The position numbers and the translations under genes are program-made. Below the pieces are notes generated by a model. That model saw only the letters and a list, made by a program, of their open reading frames with translations. It ran no database searches and had not been told where the DNA came from. DNA of 55,982 nucleotides from Colwellia sp. D2M02. GTDB taxonomy: Bacteria > Pseudomonadota > Gammaproteobacteria > Enterobacterales > Alteromonadaceae. The DNA is taken from assembly GCF_018860755.1 (NCBI RefSeq), contig NZ_JAHKPW010000043.1, positions 83,526 to 139,507 of the forward strand, in the 5' to 3' direction. Of the stretch, positions 18,386-26,446 are shown in pieces (position 1 is the first letter of the stretch; the number at the start of each line of letters is the position of its first letter).

Positions 18386-18963
18386 CTAATCAAGCAACAA
18401 TGGCTCGATAACGGCCTGCCAATCAGCAAAGGTTGACTTGTGATCAACCGGTACTTTATTAGCATTATTGATAAATAGAGTTGGTGTAGCCCAACCCCCC
18501 TTGGTGGCGGCATAACGAATGGGTGTTCGCGCTTGTTCATAAATATCACTGTCGGCCATTCTCTTTAGAAATGTTTCACGCTCTTGGCCTGAATGCTGCT
18601 GAGCAAAACTCGCAACAAGCTGTAATAGATCGGCATGTGTTTTATCGAGAAAACGACCATTGTAAAATTGTGATTGCCGCTCAAAAATAAATATCGTGAA
18701 ATCATAAAATTTATCGGCATCTCCCTCTGCAAAGGCGAAGAGAGCTAAACTCATATCCCAAACTTGTCTATGATTACTCAACGTTATTAAGTGCCCCTTA
18801 AACTGACAGATTTATTTTTATAGTAGTTTGCAACCTCAAGCAAGGTTGGCCAAATTTTTCGTGAATGCGGACATTGAATATCAATGAAGGCATCAATGGT
18901 TATTTGAACTGCTGCGTCACCAAGTAAAAAGCCGCTTGGGCGATGTGGAATTGGTATCGTCAT
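18386..18963 (-). pseudogene. Frameshifted DsbA-like thioredoxin-fold gene with CPHS site
   Basis: The full gene would start at the ATG at 18963 (GAGGAAA ribosome site), 12 nt after the DoxX stop. The first 53 codons read MTIPIPHRPSGFLLGDA then IDAFIDIQCPHSRKIWP. At about 18805 one base is missing: the frame meets TAA 5 codons later, while the next frame continues QFKGHLITLSNHRQVWDMS through ATKGGWATPTLFINN to the stop at 18386. The total of 578 nt is one short of a whole number of codons, and restoring a base gives 192 residues. The active site is CPHS (Cys31, Ser34), one cysteine short of the DsbA CPHC, so the ancestor would be a monothiol protein. A fragment could still be translated from an internal start, but it lacks the active site. 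Confidence 0.85.
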
Positions 18964-18975
18964 CTTATATTTCCT

Positions 18976-19449
18976 CTACTTTACCTTCGCATTGAATAAC
19001 TTTTCTTCTGCTAAGCGATCCAAGGCAAAGCGTCCGCCACTAAAAATAACCACTTGTAATAAAAGTGTTCCCCAAAGAACATGCTCTGCAAAGGCTGCCG
19101 CGGCAATATCTTCTAAACTAATCACCGCCACGATATTGACAAAAAATAACCCTAAGGCAGAAAATCGACTAGCTATGCCCGCCATTAATAACAAGGGCAA
19201 TATGATTTCTGCGGCGGTGCCTAAATAAGCGGCTAATTCAAAAGGTAATATTGGTACTTGATATTCATATTCAAAAAGCATCAAGGTGCTGTCCCAGTCT
19301 CTAAGCTTAGTTAGCCCAGAAGCGAAAAATGCCCAGCCAACATAGAAGCGAGCAGCTAATAAAGCTACCGGCTCTAATAGGCTAATTTTGCTGGAAATTG
19401 CAATATAAAGCTGACTAATAGGTATCAGGCGTTGTTTTAAAGTATTCAT
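18976..19449 (-). CDS. DoxX family membrane protein (bufferin operon)
   Basis: 157 residues with about four membrane helices: LLAARFYVGWAFFASGLTK, ELAAYLGTAAEIILPLLLMA, SALGLFFVNIVAVISL and LWGTLLLQVVIFSGG. The motif FFASGLTKLRDWDSTLMLF is typical of DoxX. DoxX proteins are the usual fourth member of DUF2282-DUF692-DUF2063 operons (GigT/BufD position). They are thought to act in membrane redox or metal-related steps, but the mechanism is unproven. The start is 2 nt after the bufC stop, with AAAGAGA as ribosome site. Confidence 0.9.
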   Translation of the reverse strand: MNTLKQRLIPISQLYIAISSKISLLEPVALLAARFYVGWAFFASGLTKLRDWDSTLMLFEYEYQVPILPFELAAYLGTAAEIILPLLLMAGIASRFSALGLFFVNIVAVISLEDIAAAAFAEHVLWGTLLLQVVIFSGGRFALDRLAEEKLFNAKVK

Positions 19450-19451
19450 AA

Positions 19452-20252
19452 TTAATTCTCTTTAAAGGTGTAAATTAAATTTCGTTCGATGGCTTTCATT
19501 AGCCAGTTTTCAAATGAAAAATGCTTGCTCTCACTTACCAGATTGAGCGCATTAGCCAGTGACTGACCTGAGATTAAACAGCGCATAAACACATCTTCAC
19601 CAGCCATTAGTAGTGTTGTTACTTTTGGCTGAAATTCAGGCCGATAAATCATCACGGTTTGCTCTTTCGGCGCTATAGCCAGAGCTTTTTGTGCATTATT
19701 CATTGAGATTGTTCGTTGCTGCTCATCAACATCATGATGTGCTTGAAAAATGTCGGTAAGCGGATACTTAGTTTCAAGCAATTTCACGTTATGATTGAAC
19801 TTGACAAAGATGTGCTCAGGCTCGCAATTTCCCAGTAATTGCAATGACGATTGCTGAAAAATTTGATCGATACCATGCAGTGCACAATGAACATGCCAAT
19901 CTAACGCAGCACAATCTGCAAGATAGGGATATTCATAACCAACATCTGTGGTTTCGATAAAGCTTGCCAATGCTGCTCCCCATTGAGCCCAATCACCCTG
20001 TGTTGGAGGTGATGATTTCAAAAACTGTTGAGTAATATGCTCACTGGCATCACTATCAAGTAATTCAAAAACAGTGGGAAAACTGATGCTTAAAGCTCGC
20101 TGTGCATTAGCCAACAAGTTGCGTCGATAGATGTAAATGCCCTCAACATCAAAGCCACTTTCAGCAATAGTCTTGGGATCATCACTCCAAATAGCCTCTA
20201 ACAAACACTGTTGCTCGTTTATCACTGACTCACTCTCACATTGAGTATTCAT
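19452..20252 (-). CDS. bufC: DUF2063 partner protein of the MNIO enzyme (BufC/HvfC)
   Basis: 266 residues. The N-terminal DUF2063 domain shows GIYIYRRNLLANAQRALSIS, FPTVFELLDSDA and GDWAQWGAALASFI, then PYLADCAALDWHVHCALHG. The C-terminal half is a second domain that probably binds the peptide. DUF2063 proteins are the RiPP-recognition partners that bring the precursor to the DUF692 enzyme. The gene overlaps bufB by 4 nt (ATGA), which indicates translational coupling. Nothing appears truncated. Confidence 0.92.
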   Translation of the reverse strand: MNTQCESESVINEQQCLLEAIWSDDPKTIAESGFDVEGIYIYRRNLLANAQRALSISFPTVFELLDSDASEHITQQFLKSSPPTQGDWAQWGAALASFIETTDVGYEYPYLADCAALDWHVHCALHGIDQIFQQSSLQLLGNCEPEHIFVKFNHNVKLLETKYPLTDIFQAHHDVDEQQRTISMNNAQKALAIAPKEQTVMIYRPEFQPKVTTLLMAGEDVFMRCLISGQSLANALNLVSESKHFSFENWLMKAIERNLIYTFKEN

Positions 20253-21121
20253 GCTGATTCCTTATGTAAAACAGCCTGCGCAATATCACGTGCTTTACGC
20301 GCTTCATCAACCAATACAGACCATTGAGGTAAATCGTTATCCCATTCAATCAAGGTAGGTACAGCGCCAAATCGCTCTATAGCTAATTGATATCCTTGCC
20401 AAACTTCATCAGAAACGGGTCGAGCATGATCATCAATCACTAACTGCCCCAAGGTTGGCATTTGGCAACCAGCAAGATGAATTTGTGCAACCCTTTCCAC
20501 GGGTAAGACATTGATATAATCGGCGACAGATTGTTGAATGTTTCCCTCTTCAAAGTTCAAGCTATTAACAGCAATATTGTTAATATCTAACAATATTTTT
20601 GCCCCCGTGCGCTGACAAATCTCAGTTAAAAATTCTGCTTCAGATAAATAACTGCCATCAAATTTCACATAGGCAGAAACATTTTCAATGATCAGCTCTC
20701 TGCCTAAAAACGATTGCACCTTATCGACTTGTTCACACATACGCGCTAAATTTAAGTGGGTATGGGCAATAGGTAATAAATCTCCACTATGCATGGTTTG
20801 TCCATGTTGCTTACCCCAGGTAAAGCAGGCATGTTCAGACATCAAAAATGGGTCAATTGTTTGCGTTAAGCTTTTTAAGCGCTCTAAATATGCCATTGGA
20901 ATGTCATGCATAGAGCCAAGCCCCATTGAAGTTGAGTGCAAACTGACAAGATATTTTTCTCTTACTTGGCTAAGCACAGATAATGCCGCGCCCCCTTGAC
21001 CGAAAAAATTTTCAGAATGCACTTCAACAAAGTCAACTTGCTTAGGCGTGGTTAATATGTCAGTAAAATGCGGATGTCTTAAGCCAACGCCCACTAATAG
21101 CTTTTTGTTATTTACCAACAT
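20249..21121 (-). CDS. bufB: MNIO (DUF692) peptide-modifying enzyme BufB/HvfB
   Basis: 290 residues from the ATG at 21121. An AGGAG lies 7 nt before this codon but directly against the alternative ATG at 21127, so 21121 is preferred. It is a TIM-barrel multinuclear non-heme iron oxygenase. Visible motifs are GVGLRHPHF (11-19), VDFVEVHSENFF (29-40), His62 in SLHSTSMGLGS, His97 in SEHACF, Glu146 in IIENVSAYV, Asp179 in LLDINN, His215 in IHLAGC, His232 in DDHARPVSDEVW, and Glu259 in LIEWDND. Family members convert precursor cysteines to heterocycles such as thiooxazoles. The position usually occupied by the second His of HLAGH is Cys219 here. It is coupled to bufC and lies 10 nt after bufA. Confidence 0.93.
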   Translation of the reverse strand: MLVNNKKLLVGVGLRHPHFTDILTTPKQVDFVEVHSENFFGQGGAALSVLSQVREKYLVSLHSTSMGLGSMHDIPMAYLERLKSLTQTIDPFLMSEHACFTWGKQHGQTMHSGDLLPIAHTHLNLARMCEQVDKVQSFLGRELIIENVSAYVKFDGSYLSEAEFLTEICQRTGAKILLDINNIAVNSLNFEEGNIQQSVADYINVLPVERVAQIHLAGCQMPTLGQLVIDDHARPVSDEVWQGYQLAIERFGAVPTLIEWDNDLPQWSVLVDEARKARDIAQAVLHKESA

Positions 21122-21131
21122 ATTCATTCTC

Positions 21132-21416
21132 CTACGCTTTTTTTGTTGCTTTATATAATTTCTTGGCTTCTTTTTTAGACAACCCACCAAGGGTCGAACA
21201 GGTACCTTTTTTTACTAGTTTCCATTCACCTTTGTCGTTGTCGACTTTTGATTGCCCTGCACATGAGTGTGTTCCTGCTAAGTTTGCACAATCATTTTGG
21301 GCCGCTTTTGCTACGCCGTAACATTTTTCTTTCTTGCCACCGGCTTCTGCCGGTGCAACTACGCCGGTAGAAATCACGGCCGCTAATGCCGCGCTAACTA
21401 ATAATTTATTATTCAT
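21132..21416 (-). CDS. bufA: Bufferin precursor peptide, DUF2282 (BufA/HvfA/GigP type)
   Basis: 94 residues. The signal peptide is cleaved after about Ala25 (VVAPAEA before GGK). The mature part has four cysteines, Cys32, Cys43, Cys52 and Cys73, in the DUF2282 pattern (KCYGVAKAAQNDC, GTHSCAGQSKVDNDKGEW, KKGTC). In bufferins the enzyme modifies cysteines, and the exported product sequesters copper in the periplasm. The last 16 residues (LSKKEAKKLYKATKKA) are a lysine-rich helix. The ribosome site GAGAGGA precedes ATG. Whether all four cysteines are modified cannot be told from sequence. Confidence 0.93.
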   Translation of the reverse strand: MNNKLLVSAALAAVISTGVVAPAEAGGKKEKCYGVAKAAQNDCANLAGTHSCAGQSKVDNDKGEWKLVKKGTCSTLGGLSKKEAKKLYKATKKA

Positions 21417-21447
21417 AATAAATCCTCTCGTTGGGTAAAGTGAGCAA

Positions 21448-21762
21448 CTAGGTATGTTGCTCTAACCATTGCATTAATTGTTGTGGCGGTAATCTGCCAA
21501 CACGTTGATCAATGATTTCATTATGTTTAACTAACATCATTGTTGGCACACTACGTATGCCATAATCAGCAGCTACTGTTGAAGCACTATCAATATCGAT
21601 TTTGATGGTATTAAATCGGTCACTCATCATGCTGGCTATATCCTCAACTATTGGCGACATTGATTTACAAGGCCCACACCACGAGGCACTAAAGTAAAGT
21701 AATGAATATTCATGTTGTGATAACAGATCTTCAATAGCATTGGCAGATGTTAGTTGTTTCAT
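21448..21762 (-). CDS. Thioredoxin-like protein of the bufferin operon
   Basis: 104 residues, a single thioredoxin domain. The active site is SASWCGPCKSM (about residues 26-36), with the cis-proline in RSVPTMMLV. There is no signal peptide, so it is cytoplasmic. It lies 29 nt after the YHS gene and 31 nt before bufA. Thioredoxin is not a standard member of the minimal bufferin operon. It could keep the precursor cysteines reduced before modification (inference). It differs from the second thioredoxin at 24687, which has WCAPC. Confidence 0.9.
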   Translation of the reverse strand: MKQLTSANAIEDLLSQHEYSLLYFSASWCGPCKSMSPIVEDIASMMSDRFNTIKIDIDSASTVAADYGIRSVPTMMLVKHNEIIDQRVGRLPPQQLMQWLEQHT

Positions 21763-21791
21763 AATTAAAATCTCACTTAAATGGTTAACTA

Positions 21792-22277
21792 TTATTCGTA
21801 CACTTTTTCGATTTGCGCTTCAGTTAAGCCCTTAATATCAACCCACTTAACTTGTGCAGTTTCTATATAACTAGGAATGTCAGTTGCCCATTTCTTTTGC
21901 ACGTCTTTGTTTAGGTTCAGATATAATTTGTCGCCACGGATATGCCATGCTGTTGGGTCAGTATCAAATTTTCTATTCATAGTAACACCGAAGGCACAGT
22001 AACCACCGTATTGAGGTGCATATTTACTTGGTTCAGATTGAAATAAGTCACGGTTTGCAGCACTTGAAAATTGGTAAATGGCGCCATTGTATGCCGCAGT
22101 ATATTTATCAGAACCTTTAGTAGGTGCGCCTTTAGTGAAATAAGAAACTGTGTCGTAACCTTTTAGTGCCAAGTCATTAGCACTGGCATTAACTTCAATG
22201 TTGGCTGCGAAGCTTAAGCTGCTTACCAATAATGCCGAGGTAGCGAATGTTGTTTTAACAAATGATGAAAGTCTCAT
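21792..22277 (-). CDS. Periplasmic YHS-domain protein
   Basis: 161 residues. The signal peptide ends about residue 24 (SSLSFAA before NIEV). A YHS-like domain follows: LALKGYDTVSYFTKGAPTKG, YQFSSAANRDLFQSEPSKYA and PQYGGYCAFGVTMNRKFDTD. The YGGYCA cysteine is the conserved metal-associated residue. YHS domains occur in heavy-metal and copper proteins. As first gene of the operon, exported, it could hand over or sense metal, which is inference. The ribosome site GGAGA precedes ATG. It is divergent from the AraC regulator over 148 nt. Confidence 0.88.
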   Translation of the reverse strand: MRLSSFVKTTFATSALLVSSLSFAANIEVNASANDLALKGYDTVSYFTKGAPTKGSDKYTAAYNGAIYQFSSAANRDLFQSEPSKYAPQYGGYCAFGVTMNRKFDTDPTAWHIRGDKLYLNLNKDVQKKWATDIPSYIETAQVKWVDIKGLTEAQIEKVYE

Positions 22278-22318
22278 TTTTTTCTCCAGTATGTAATGTT
22301 CAAAGTTTAATAATTAAT

Positions 22319-22382
22319 AAGGATGTCGTCCTTGGTTGATAATATAGGGCTTTCAATTAGCCAAAAGGAATGACATAGTCCT
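22319..22382. promoter_or_regulatory. Repeated dyad elements between the YHS gene and araC-type gene
   Basis: AAGGA-TGTCG-TCCTT is a 5+5 palindrome at 22319-22333. A similar element AAGGA-(8 nt)-GTCCT occurs at 22365-22382, 46 bp further on. The two share AAGGA(A)TG(T/A)C, so they may be tandem operators for the AraC-type regulator. The half-sites are short, so this is tentative. Confidence 0.3.
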
Positions 22383-22425
22383 AACATTGAACCCGATCGT
22401 CCAAAGTAGACAAAATGAGAAGAAC

Positions 22426-23247
22426 ATGGATCAACTTTCAGTAATCTTGCAGCGCTTTTCGATGAATACCGAAGTTTTCTTCACTGGTAATTTATGTGGG
22501 ATCAGTAATTTCAATAGAGAGCCCAACCAAGGACACTTGCATTTATTACGCAGTGGCGCGCTAACCATTATTGACGAGAAAGGAACGTCTCAATTAATTG
22601 ATGAGCCGACAGTACTGTTTTTTCCAACGCCTCATGCGCACCGGATTATTGGCAGTGAAGAAAATCCGCCTGAATTGGTATGTGCCAACATTCTTTATGA
22701 CGAAAGCAGCTCTAACCCTATTGCCAATGCACTGCCGTCACTACTGTGTTTTAAACTCAGTGATTGTCAAAAGCTTAAGCAAACCGCGCTATGTTTATTT
22801 GAAGAGGCATTTCAAGAGCAATGCGGACGAATTCCAATGATTAATTTACTTACCGATATGTTTCTTATTCATGTGCTTCGTCATGTGCTCAATAACAATA
22901 TCATGCATTATGGACTGCTCGCTGGCTTAGCTCACCCTCAACTGTCTAAAGTACTACTTGCTATTCATGAAGCGCCTGAGCAGCAATGGGGATTAGAGAC
23001 TATGACCGAACTTGCCTTAATGTCACGCTCTAAATTTGCCGAGCTTTTTAAACGTGTTGTTGGCCAAAGTCCTGGTGATTATTTGATTGATTGGCGTATT
23101 GCTGTCGCAAAAATCTTATTAAAACAAAACAAACCTGTTGCGCTAGTTGCCAATGCTGTTGGTTATGAAAATGGCTCAGCTTTAGCGCGAGTGTTTAGGA
23201 AGAAGCTAGGAATGGCTCCGAAAGAATGGTTAGATAAGATGATCTAA
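22426..23247 (+). CDS. AraC family transcriptional regulator
   Basis: 273 residues from the ATG at 22426, which has a GAGAAG ribosome site; an upstream in-frame TTG at 22387 is less likely. Residues 1-170 are a cupin-type AraC ligand domain (GHLHLLRSGALTIIDEKG, TVLFFPTPHAHRI). The C-terminal 100 residues hold two helix-turn-helix units: WGLETMTELALMSRSKFAEL, then the linker GQSPGDYLIDWRI and VALVANAVGYENGSALARVF. It is divergent from the bufferin operon and is the obvious candidate regulator. Bufferin operons are more often described under ECF sigma factors, so an AraC partner is notable. The inducer is unknown. Confidence 0.9.
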   Translation: MDQLSVILQRFSMNTEVFFTGNLCGISNFNREPNQGHLHLLRSGALTIIDEKGTSQLIDEPTVLFFPTPHAHRIIGSEENPPELVCANILYDESSSNPIANALPSLLCFKLSDCQKLKQTALCLFEEAFQEQCGRIPMINLLTDMFLIHVLRHVLNNNIMHYGLLAGLAHPQLSKVLLAIHEAPEQQWGLETMTELALMSRSKFAELFKRVVGQSPGDYLIDWRIAVAKILLKQNKPVALVANAVGYENGSALARVFRKKLGMAPKEWLDKMI

Positions 23248-23571
23248 TATATTTATAATTGAAATTATCGCGTAAAGTGCCCCATAGTGAAATAGAGCAA
23301 ATAAATTTATGTCCGCGGTATGATCAGAAAGCAGACCCACTTTGAATCTTGTTTTTTATGTCTACAGAACAAATTAAGTATTAAAATAGAATTTTCATAA
23401 AGGTCCGCTTTCGTATCCAAGCAGCCTTTAAGTAGCTACTTTCTTGTTTTCAGCTTACAGTTAGAAAAAACAGCAGGTACAGCTGATTTACCACGGTTAA
23501 CTTCGCTTAGCTAGAAGTAATTAGGTGGTATTTTAAAGTGCTATTTTTCAGTTATAGCTGGACACGACTCA
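23248..23571. other. Gene-free stretch between convergent regulators
   Basis: 324 bp between the AraC and LysR stop codons. I see no open frame with family features, no strong hairpin with T-run and no repeat longer than chance. Confidence 0.5.
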
Positions 23572-24486
23572 TCAAATCAATTGACCAATATTACTTTGAA
23601 AATAATCTAAAAAAGTACGTGTTTTAATCGGAATATTGCGACTTTGATAAAGTACGCTCAAGCGCTGCGCCACCACTGGATTATTTAAATGAAGTTTATG
23701 CAGCTTTTCACCCTGTACTTGGTGTAATAAATAATCAGGAAGTTTACTTAAACCTATACCTTGTTGGCTCGCCTGCAAGCGCATTTCAGGGCTAGCGAGT
23801 ATTACCCGCCCTTTTACATTCACCGTTTGTACTTTCTGTTTATCTCGAAATAACCAAGGCTGGTTTGGCTCAGATAAAATACATTCACAGCCCGATAAGT
23901 GTTCCGGTTTAATTATTTTTTGTTTGAGTAAGTTAGCTAAGCAGCTATTTCCATCATTATTATCAAGCGCCGCGTAATAAATAGATTGAGAGAAACTCAG
24001 TAATTCTTTACCTATCCAGTTTGAGGGTGGCAAGTCTTGCTCGTGCAACACAAATGATAAGTCAAACTCAGGTGTAAATTCAGGAACAGCACCTGAGTAA
24101 TGCTGACAGTTCAATTGAATTTTAGGATATAACAAACAAAAGTCTGAGATTAGCGTACCAATAACCTGATTAAAAAACTCTAATGGTAATAAAATATTTA
24201 ACTTACCTTGCGGCTCATGTAGTAGCGAACTTAGCTCTTCTTGAGCTTGCGATAATGCATCAATATGAGTTTTACAGGAGCAAAAAAGTAAGCGACCACT
24301 TTCGGTTAGCTGTTTATTTCTGGTAGTACGAATTAATAACTCAACGCCCAATTGTTGCTCTAACTGCACCAAGCGCCGGCTAATTTTAGACTTAGCCATA
24401 TTCAACTTTTTGGCCGCAATAGTAAAAGACCCCGCTTCTACAAGGGCGACAAATAATTGTAAATCATCTAGGTTACTATGCTTCAT
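23572..24486 (-). CDS. LysR family transcriptional regulator
   Basis: 304 residues from the ATG at 24486 (a GTG directly before it is in frame). The N-terminal winged helix-turn-helix is clear: LDDLQLFVALVEAGSFTIAA, KKLNMAKSKISRRLVQLEQQ and LGVELLIRTTRNKQLTESG. The C-terminal part is a periplasmic-binding-like effector domain of ~215 residues (GKLNILLPLEFFNQVIG). It is divergent from a thioredoxin gene with a 200-nt gap, the normal arrangement for an autoregulated LysR and its target. The gap contains a TATTA-(7 nt)-TAATA dyad at about 24510-24530. The ligand is unknown. Confidence 0.93.
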   Translation of the reverse strand: MKHSNLDDLQLFVALVEAGSFTIAAKKLNMAKSKISRRLVQLEQQLGVELLIRTTRNKQLTESGRLLFCSCKTHIDALSQAQEELSSLLHEPQGKLNILLPLEFFNQVIGTLISDFCLLYPKIQLNCQHYSGAVPEFTPEFDLSFVLHEQDLPPSNWIGKELLSFSQSIYYAALDNNDGNSCLANLLKQKIIKPEHLSGCECILSEPNQPWLFRDKQKVQTVNVKGRVILASPEMRLQASQQGIGLSKLPDYLLHQVQGEKLHKLHLNNPVVAQRLSVLYQSRNIPIKTRTFLDYFQSNIGQLI

Positions 24487-24686
24487 CACCTTTCCCGTAC
24501 TTAATCTGAATCCGTATTATTGATAGTAATATTAATCACACTAATTGTTGCAAATATAGAACAATGAATTCTATTAAACCTATCTAATCAAAGTAATGCA
24601 AGTTGCGTAAACTACTTTCATCGAGCAAAAGCTAGATACAACAGCTCTAAACAGCATTCAATCAACATAAAAATAGCGAGAACAAT

Positions 24687-25013
24687 ATGACAACACTAAG
24701 CAAAGTTAATGAGATATCAGCAGAGCAATTTCAGCAAGAAGTAGAGCAACACCAAGGAAAGGTATTGGTCGATTTTTATGCCCCTTGGTGTGCACCTTGT
24801 AAAATGCTTGCGCCCGTGGTTGAGCAAATTGCTCAAGAGCATCAACAACTGAAAGTTATTAAAATTAATGCCGATAATAGCCAAGAGTTGATGACAAAAT
24901 TTGGCATTAGGGGCATTCCAACGTTGCTATTAATGGAACAAGGGCAACTGCTTTCAACCAATGTTGGCGCGGCATCTGTTACACAAGTAAAAAAGTTTAT
25001 CGGTTTGCATTAA
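24687..25013 (+). CDS. Thioredoxin
   Basis: 108 residues, the length of TrxA. The active site is DFYAPWCAPCKMLAP (about residues 28-42), with cis-Pro in RGIPTLLLM and glycine-containing strands near the C-terminus. The WCAPC site is a common natural variant of WCGPC. There is no signal peptide, so it is a cytoplasmic disulfide reductase. It lies between the divergent LysR gene and nnrS, which is 107 nt downstream in the same direction, so the two may be co-transcribed. Confidence 0.93.
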   Translation: MTTLSKVNEISAEQFQQEVEQHQGKVLVDFYAPWCAPCKMLAPVVEQIAQEHQQLKVIKINADNSQELMTKFGIRGIPTLLLMEQGQLLSTNVGAASVTQVKKFIGLH

Positions 25014-25120
25014 TAAACGGATATTAGGCTCCCCTTCATTAGCACTTTTATTGATCTGTACTAAGGATTATATTAATCGCTGTAATACAATAACGACAAA
25101 GTGCTAACGAAGGCATAACT

Positions 25121-26323
25121 ATGATGCAAATAACTGACTTAAAAGAAGAACAAAAAACTCCCCCACTCTTACGCTTAGGTTTCAGACCTTTTTTTCTTAG
25201 TGGTGCTATTTTCGGTGTTTTTGCGATACTGCTTTGGGTATTAATGTACCGTGGTGTAATTAGTTTATCGCCCTTAGGTGGTGGGTACTGGTGGCATATA
25301 CATGAAATGATTTTTGGTTTTGGCTGCGCTATTGTTGCAGGTTTTTTGCTCACAGCCGTGCAAAATTGGACAGGCATGCGTGGCGTACAAGGAACAACGC
25401 TATTATTACTTTTTTTATTATGGCTAGCTGGCCGTATCGCGTTATTAACACCTGAAATTTTTGGTAATATATTAGTAACGATCCTTGATTTAAGCTTTTT
25501 ACCTGCTGTAGCTTATGTACTCGCCAAGCCTATTTTAGCGATAAAACAGTACCGAAATTTGTTTTTTGTTCCCCTATTAACCCTATTTACCTTAGCCAAC
25601 TTAGAAATGCATCTTGCAGTCTATAACCATAGTTTTAGCATTATTTATTCAGCTTACGCGGGGCTAATGCTAATGACCTTTTTAATGTCTGTTATGGCGG
25701 GTCGGGTCGCCCCTATGTTTACCGCTAACGGCACTAAAACCACCAAAGTAACGCCAATCGCTTGGTTAGATATTGCCGCTAATGGCAGTTTAGCCGTTTT
25801 AATGATTAGCTTATTGCTTGAGCCTGTTGTTGGTTTCTCTGCAACATTTTTTGGTGCACTCTTAATTATTGCAGGTTGTTTTCAAACTTTACGTTGGCTG
25901 AGATGGCGTCCTTGGATAACATTACAAGTGCCACTGTTATGGTCTTTACATGCTTCAATGAAGTTTATTAGTGTTGGTTTAATCCTACTAGGCATTGCTT
26001 ATTTAATACCAACGGTACCCACTAACCATATTTGGCACCTACTTACCGTGGGTGGCATGGGTGGCTTAATTTTAGCGATGATTTCACGAGTATCACTAGG
26101 TCATACTGGACGTAACTTAGTTCCCCCTAAAACGATGACTATTGCTTATATTGCTATATCTCTCGCCGCAGTAGTTCGAGCTTTTGGTCCGTGGTTTATG
26201 CCTGAAAAAACCATGATGTTTATCGATATTAGCGCAACCTTGTGGATGCTAGCGTTTATTATTTTTATCGCGTTCTATGGTCCAATGTTAATGACTGCCC
26301 GTAAAGATGGTAGACCTGGCTAG
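25121..26323 (+). CDS. nnrS: NnrS family membrane protein
   Basis: 400 residues, almost entirely membrane helices (about 12). The family signature starts at residue 18 with LRLGFRPFFLSGA. It continues with GGYWWHIHEMIFGFGCAIVA, whose histidines are conserved, and later WHLLTVGGMGGLILAMISR. NnrS is a heme/copper membrane protein linked to nitric-oxide resistance; it protects metabolism against NO and nitrosothiols. GAAGG 7 nt before ATG is the ribosome site. The order LysR / thioredoxin-nnrS suggests a nitrosative or thiol-stress unit (inference). Confidence 0.93.
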   Translation: MMQITDLKEEQKTPPLLRLGFRPFFLSGAIFGVFAILLWVLMYRGVISLSPLGGGYWWHIHEMIFGFGCAIVAGFLLTAVQNWTGMRGVQGTTLLLLFLLWLAGRIALLTPEIFGNILVTILDLSFLPAVAYVLAKPILAIKQYRNLFFVPLLTLFTLANLEMHLAVYNHSFSIIYSAYAGLMLMTFLMSVMAGRVAPMFTANGTKTTKVTPIAWLDIAANGSLAVLMISLLLEPVVGFSATFFGALLIIAGCFQTLRWLRWRPWITLQVPLLWSLHASMKFISVGLILLGIAYLIPTVPTNHIWHLLTVGGMGGLILAMISRVSLGHTGRNLVPPKTMTIAYIAISLAAVVRAFGPWFMPEKTMMFIDISATLWMLAFIIFIAFYGPMLMTARKDGRPG

Positions 26324-26369
26324 CTTTAATAGTGCTTTACGTGTAAACAATAAGCCGTCAAAAATATTT

Positions 26370-26394
26370 AACGAGTTTTACCTAAAAACTCGTT
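26370..26394. repeat. Hairpin downstream of nnrS
   Basis: A perfect 10-bp stem (26370-26379 with 26385-26394) with a 5-nt loop. Plus-strand sequence after it is A-rich, so it is not a standard terminator in that direction. It may protect the nnrS mRNA end or slow polymerase. Confidence 0.45.
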
Positions 26395-26446
26395 AAAATA
26401 GTCTAAAACCAGAATGATAAATTCAGCTATTTTTAGGCGCCTCTTT

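Noticed and set aside
17222-18884. 11-bp word TGCGGACATTG repeated near 17223 and 18873
   Set aside because: One copy lies in the DsbA-like coding sequence, and a single 11-bp match over this distance can be chance; no flanking similarity extends it.
16977-23571. Bufferin locus as a mobile element
   Set aside because: No integrase, transposase, tRNA target or terminal direct repeat was found around it; only a region of pseudogenes and gene-poor flanks.
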